NCBI RefSeq assembly: GCF_002761755.1
Contig: NZ_PEOG01000020.1
Coordinates: forward strand, 1 to 64,000
Length of the DNA stretch: 64,000 nucleotides
From: Roseateles chitinivorans
GTDB taxonomy: Bacteria > Pseudomonadota > Gammaproteobacteria > Burkholderiales > Burkholderiaceae_C
Direction of reading: 5' to 3'
A program made the translations under genes and the position numbers. The first letter of the stretch is position 1, and the number at the start of each line of letters is the position of its first letter. Under the pieces are notes generated by a model. The model was given only the letters and a program-made list of their open reading frames with translations, did no database searches and was not told where the DNA came from. Below, in pieces: positions 60,432 through 64,000 of this stretch.

Positions 60432-61142
60432 ATGACGGACCTGTCCCGCTTTCCCATCACGAAGAAGTGGCCCGCCCAGCATCCCGACCGGCTGCAGCTC
60501 TACTCGCTGCCGACGCCCAACGGCGTGAAGGTCTCGATCGCGCTCGAGGAGCTGGGCCTGCCGTATGAGCCGCACCTGGTCAGCTTCCAGACCGACGACC
60601 AGCTCACGCCCGAGTTCCTGTCGCTCAACCCGAACAACAAGATCCCGGCGATCATCGATCCGGACGGCCCCGGCGGCCAGCCGCTGCCGCTGTTCGAGTC
60701 CGGCGCGATCCTCGTCTACCTGGCCGAGAAGACCGGCCGGCTCATTCCGCAAGACCCGGCACGGCGCTACGAGACGCTGCAGTGGGTGATGTTCCAGATG
60801 GGCGGGATCGGGCCGATGTTCGGGCAGGTCGGCTTCTTCCACAAGTTCGCCGGCAAGGACTACGAGGACAAGCGGCCGCGTGATCGCTACCTCAACGAAT
60901 CGAAGCGCCTGCTGGGCGTGCTCGAGCAGCGCATGACCGGCCGCGACTGGATCATGGGCGACGAGTACACGATCGCCGACATCGCGATCTGGCCCTGGGT
61001 CAACAACCTGGTGGGCTTCTACGGCGCCGGCGAGCTGGTGGGCTTCAGCGAGTTCAAGGAAGTCCAGCGCGTGCTCGCCTCGTTCCTGGCGCGCGACGCG
61101 GTCAAGCGCGGGCTGAACATCCCGGCGCGGTCGGCGGCCTGA
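60432..61142 (+). CDS. glutathione S-transferase family protein (YfcG/YghU-like)
   Basis: A 236-residue GST with the N-terminal thioredoxin fold (LQLYSLPTPNGVKVSIALEEL, where T-P-N replaces the usual Tyr/Cys, as in nu-class GSTs) and the cis-Pro loop NKIPAIIDPDGP followed by FESGAILVYLAEK. The C-terminal helical domain contains WIMGDEYTIADIAIWPWV. Nu-class members have disulfide-bond oxidoreductase activity. The 203-bp upstream gap shows no clear promoter. Confidence 0.9.
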   Translation: MTDLSRFPITKKWPAQHPDRLQLYSLPTPNGVKVSIALEELGLPYEPHLVSFQTDDQLTPEFLSLNPNNKIPAIIDPDGPGGQPLPLFESGAILVYLAEKTGRLIPQDPARRYETLQWVMFQMGGIGPMFGQVGFFHKFAGKDYEDKRPRDRYLNESKRLLGVLEQRMTGRDWIMGDEYTIADIAIWPWVNNLVGFYGAGELVGFSEFKEVQRVLASFLARDAVKRGLNIPARSAA

Positions 61143-61155
61143 GCGCCCTCTGACC

Positions 61156-61191
61156 CCCTCTCCCGCTCGCGGGAGCGGGCAGGGGAGAGGA
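61156..61191. terminator. long hairpin between GST and slyX genes
   Basis: Nested inverted repeats: outer CCTCTCCC (61158-61165) with GGGAGAGG (61184-61191), and inner GCTC with GAGC. It sits between convergent genes and resembles the CCTCTCCC-type intergenic hairpins common in Burkholderiales. Confidence 0.55.
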
Positions 61192-61211
61192 CCAGTAGCC
61201 GTCGAAGGACT

Positions 61212-61460
61212 TCAATAGTGCGGCGGCAGCTCATCGCGCAGCGAGCCCGCGCCGTCGCCTCTTCCCTCGGGCACCTGCTTGCGCAGCTGCGCGATCTCGC
61301 GCACCAGCGCGTCGATCTGCTCCTGCTGCCGCGCGACCTGCGCGTTCAGGTGATCGACGAGGTCTTCCGCGAAGCTGGCCTTGATCTCCAGCTCGGTCAC
61401 CCGGGCCTCCAGGACCCGGACCTCCGCGGCCATCCCGGTGCCTGCTCCGTCCGCGCTCAT
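61212..61460 (-). CDS. slyX: SlyX family protein
   Basis: An 82-residue coiled-coil protein with the SlyX pattern: VRVLEARVTELEIKASFAED and NAQVARQQEQIDALVREIAQ, and the typical C-terminal end ELPPHY. Function in bacteria is not established. Its ATG overlaps the stop of the DUF885 gene by 4 bp (ATGA), suggesting coupling. Confidence 0.88.
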   Translation of the reverse strand: MSADGAGTGMAAEVRVLEARVTELEIKASFAEDLVDHLNAQVARQQEQIDALVREIAQLRKQVPEGRGDGAGSLRDELPPHY

Positions 61461-63319
61461 GGCTTCGCCTTGGGCGCCGCGGCGGCCGGCGCGGCCGGCT
61501 GCGACATCAGTTCCGCGATCACCGAGACCGGCGCGTTCCCGTAGCTCAGGAACTGCTCGTTGAAGGCCTTGATGCTGAAGTCCTTGCCCAGCGCCTGCCG
61601 GCGCTGCTCGCGCAGTTCCATGATGTCGCTGTAGCCGCTGAAGTAGCTCGTCAACTGCACCGAGGTCAGCTGCACGCGACGCCACTTCTCGCGCGCCTCC
61701 CGCTCGGTCTGGAAGGCCTGGCGCTGCAGCAGGTCCAGCGCCTGCGCCTCGGTCATGCCCAGCACGTGGACGCTGTAGTCCAGGATCGTGTTGGTGACGC
61801 TGCGCAGGTTCCACTTGCCCCACATCAGCCACATCTCCGGCGCGTTCCCGCCGTAGCCGGACTCCAGCATCATCCGCTCGCCGAAGACGGCCCAGCCCTC
61901 GACCATCGCGCCGTTGCCGAACAGGGTCTTGACCAGCGACGGCGACTTGTTGGCATAGACCAGCTGCGTGTAATGGCCGGGCACCGCCTCGTGGATGTTG
62001 AGGATCTGCAGGATCCAGTGGTTGTACTCGCGCAGCGAGCTTTCGGCCTGCTCGGGCGTGAGGTCGTCCAGCGGCGTGACGTTGTAGTAGGTGCGGTCCT
62101 GCGGACGATAGGGCCCGGGCGCCTCGATGCCGGCGCCGGCGACGCCGCGCTGGTACACCGGCGTCTCGCGCACGATCAGCGGCTTGCTCGCGTCCTGGGT
62201 CAGCAGGTCGTGGTCGTTGATCCAGCGCTCCAGCTGCGGGATCTGGGCGCGGATCTCCTTGACGAAGTCCTCGCGCTTGACGTGCCGCTCGCTCAGCTTG
62301 CCGATCACCGCGCCGATGCGCGCGAAGCGGTCCTCGGGCCGGGGCGCGTCGCCCAGGGTCTGGGTCCAGAGCTGATCCGACAGCTGCGCCATCTGCGTCA
62401 GCAGCGCTTCGCGCGCCTGGAGCGCCCTTTGGTACATCTGCTCGGCCGAATGCGTGGACTGGATGTCGTAGCCGAACTTCTTCTCGTACAGCGCCTGGCC
62501 GAGCCGGAAGCTGCGCGCCTGGCCGCTGGCCTTGCCCGCCGCCAGCGACTGCTTCAGCTGCGCGGTGTAGCGGTTGACGGCCGTCTTCGCCGCGGCGATG
62601 CGCGCGGTGAGCTGCTGGCGCTCGGTGGCTGTCAGCGATGCGGCGTCCGCTCCCTGCGCGGCCTTGGCCACTTCATCGAGCACATTCAGCACGCCGGGCG
62701 CCTGGTCGATCGCCAGCTGCGTGTGCTCCAGCGTCGGCTGCTTCAGCAGCGCGGCGCCGGCCCGGTAGTAGGCCGGCACCTGCGCCAGTCGCGCCGAGAT
62801 CGTCTTCAGCCGGGCCGGCAGCGGCGCGTAGTCGGTCGCCAGGATGTAGTCGATCGGTCCGGCGATGTTGAGGAAGGACGGATTCCACTCGTATTCGCGC
62901 AGCTCGGTCAGCTGGAAACGGTCGCTGCGCAGCTTGTTGAGCAGCTGGCCCAGGTCGGTGCGCGAGGCGGCGCTCAGCGTCGTCGCATCGACCGCCTCGA
63001 AGCGTCGCAGCCAGTCCGACGCGAAGGCCAGCGAGCGCGCGCGCATCGCGCGGTCCGGCGCCGGCAGTCGGTCGGCATATTCATAGCGGCCCGCGGCGAT
63101 GGCGGCGTCCGGATCCAGGCGCCAGAGCGCCTCGATGTAGTCGTTGGCCAGGCGCTGGAAGCGCGCGTCGGCGGTGGTTGCCGCGTCGGGCTCGGGGCGC
63201 AGCACATTGCGGGTCGGCTGGGCGGCCGGATCGGCCGCGAGCGCGGGCAGGGCGGTCCAGGCGCCGACGGTGGTCAGCGCGGCCACGGCCAGCGCGCGAA
63301 GGGTGGGGCGGTGCGTCAT
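61457..63319 (-). CDS. exported DUF885 protein (putative metalloprotease)
   Basis: A 620-residue protein with a signal peptide (LRALAVAALTTVGAWTALPALA). The family motif HEAVPGHYTQLVYAN (near residue 440) resembles an HExxxGH zinc site and is followed by MVEGWAVFGERMMLESG. Members are predicted thermolysin-like peptidases; activity is not established. The signal-peptide Met was chosen over a longer frame that overlaps feoB. Coupled to slyX. Confidence 0.88.
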   Translation of the reverse strand: MTHRPTLRALAVAALTTVGAWTALPALAADPAAQPTRNVLRPEPDAATTADARFQRLANDYIEALWRLDPDAAIAAGRYEYADRLPAPDRAMRARSLAFASDWLRRFEAVDATTLSAASRTDLGQLLNKLRSDRFQLTELREYEWNPSFLNIAGPIDYILATDYAPLPARLKTISARLAQVPAYYRAGAALLKQPTLEHTQLAIDQAPGVLNVLDEVAKAAQGADAASLTATERQQLTARIAAAKTAVNRYTAQLKQSLAAGKASGQARSFRLGQALYEKKFGYDIQSTHSAEQMYQRALQAREALLTQMAQLSDQLWTQTLGDAPRPEDRFARIGAVIGKLSERHVKREDFVKEIRAQIPQLERWINDHDLLTQDASKPLIVRETPVYQRGVAGAGIEAPGPYRPQDRTYYNVTPLDDLTPEQAESSLREYNHWILQILNIHEAVPGHYTQLVYANKSPSLVKTLFGNGAMVEGWAVFGERMMLESGYGGNAPEMWLMWGKWNLRSVTNTILDYSVHVLGMTEAQALDLLQRQAFQTEREAREKWRRVQLTSVQLTSYFSGYSDIMELREQRRQALGKDFSIKAFNEQFLSYGNAPVSVIAELMSQPAAPAAAAPKAKP

Positions 63320-63369
63320 GGGGCGCGAGCATAGCCCGGCCGGGCCGGCGCGATGCGCGCCGGCCGCCC

Positions 63370-64000
63370 TCAGGCCAGCCACCAGCGGCTGATGTGGAAG
63401 GTCAGCCAGGAGGCGAGGTAGGCCAGGCCGAACAGGTAGGCCAGCATGACGGCCGGAATCTTGTAGCCCCCGGTCTCGCGCTTGACCGCGGCGAGCGTCG
63501 AGATGCACTGCGGCGCGAAGATGAACCAGGCCAGCAGCGAGAACGCGGTCGGCAGGCCCCAGGTCGACGAGATCAGCGGCGTCAGCGCCTGCGCGGTGGC
63601 GTCGTCGCCGGTGGCCGAGAGCGCATACACCGTGCCCAGCGCGCTGACCGCGATCTCGCGCGCGGCCATGCCCGGCACCAGCGCCAGGCTGATCTGCCAG
63701 TTGAAGCCGATCGGCTCGAAGATCGTCGCCAGGCCGCGGCCCAGGTAGCCGGCGAAGCTGTACTCGATCGCCGGTCCGGTGGCGCCCTCGGGCGCGCCGG
63801 GGAAGGTCGACAGCACCCACAGCAGCAGCGTCAGCGCCAGGATGATGCCGCCCACGCGCTTAATGAAGATCTCCGCGCGCTGCCACAGGCCGATCGCGAC
63901 GTTGCGCGCATGCGGCCAGTGGTAGCTGGGCAGTTCCATCATCAGCGGGCGCACCTGCCGGCCGGCGTCGGTGAAGCGCTTGAGCACCCAGGCCACCGCC
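63370..64000 (-). CDS. feoB: ferrous iron transporter FeoB, C-terminal part (runs off the window)
   Basis: Only the last 210 or so codons are present. The visible part carries the conserved FMELP-type MELPSYHWPHARNVAIGLWQR, helices IFIKRVGGIILALTLLLWVLS and Gate motif regions PGMAAREIAVSALGTVYAL, and FAPQCISTLAAVKRE. It ends WLTFHISRWWLA. FeoB is the GTP-driven Fe(II) importer; the GTPase domain lies outside. The reading frame stays open to the window edge. Confidence 0.92.
   Translation of the reverse strand, partial: AVAWVLKRFTDAGRQVRPLMMELPSYHWPHARNVAIGLWQRAEIFIKRVGGIILALTLLLWVLSTFPGAPEGATGPAIEYSFAGYLGRGLATIFEPIGFNWQISLALVPGMAAREIAVSALGTVYALSATGDDATAQALTPLISSTWGLPTAFSLLAWFIFAPQCISTLAAVKRETGGYKIPAVMLAYLFGLAYLASWLTFHISRWWLA

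Overview
The window is high-GC, gene-dense bacterial chromosome that reads as a betaproteobacterium of the order Burkholderiales, probably in or near the Roseateles/Mitsuaria group. The order is supported by gene neighbourhoods (pyrG-DUF1330-eno-ftsB, suhB diverging from trmJ-cysE, darP diverging from pmbA, dctBD diverging from livHMGF). The genus is an inference from protein character only. No rRNA, tRNA, CRISPR array, transposase or phage gene was found. Nearly all DNA is coding, and no gap between genes exceeds 300 bases.

Layout. 1-6.8 kb: a PepSY membrane protein and DUF3325 partner (iron-uptake type pair), a Lys/Ala-rich exported protein with a CAG repeat, dusA, an alkyltransferase, rdgC and a FrnE-like DsbA protein. 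6.8-15.6 kb: metabolic and transport genes (AstE-like, PIG-L deacetylase, two EamA exporters, omega-transaminase with a divergent Lrp regulator, DUF455 protein), then gamma-carbonic anhydrase and hslO. 15.6-29.4 kb: mostly housekeeping: 5'-nucleotidase lipoprotein, NadR-like kinase plus PnuC (nicotinamide riboside salvage), ftsB, eno, DUF1330, pyrG, an alpha/beta hydrolase, mutS, suhB, trmJ, cysE. 29.4-34.8 kb: slyD, mog, darP, pmbA, an orphan TakP-like TRAP binding protein, and a RelE-type toxin followed by what looks like an antitoxin lacking its DNA-binding half.

34.8-48.2 kb is the signalling core. A minus-strand operon bphO (heme oxygenase), bphP (bacteriophytochrome kinase), a stand-alone response regulator and a hybrid kinase forms a light-sensing module, with a further lone receiver protein divergent from it. 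Next to it are a DctB/DctD-like two-component pair and the divergent livHMGF branched-chain amino-acid ABC operon. The intergenic region carries an exact GG-N10-GC sigma-54 promoter and an upstream inverted repeat, so the DctD-like activator probably drives the transporter.

48.2-64 kb: GNAT, an exported chloroperoxidase-like hydrolase and an OhrR/MarR regulator that share a 16-bp sequence between -35 and -10, a decayed SRPBCC gene, a periplasmic binding protein, a methyltransferase, a TonB receptor with a small His/Cys exported protein, hscC with a J-like membrane partner lacking HPD, a signal peptidase I, a GST, slyX, a DUF885 protein and the 3' part of feoB running off the window.

No wholly new system is obvious. 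The best leads are the sigma-54/DctD-like control of liv (with a GAFTSA variant), the HscC/HPD-less J-protein pair, the phytochrome operon, the shared OhrR operator and the toxin with a broken antitoxin.
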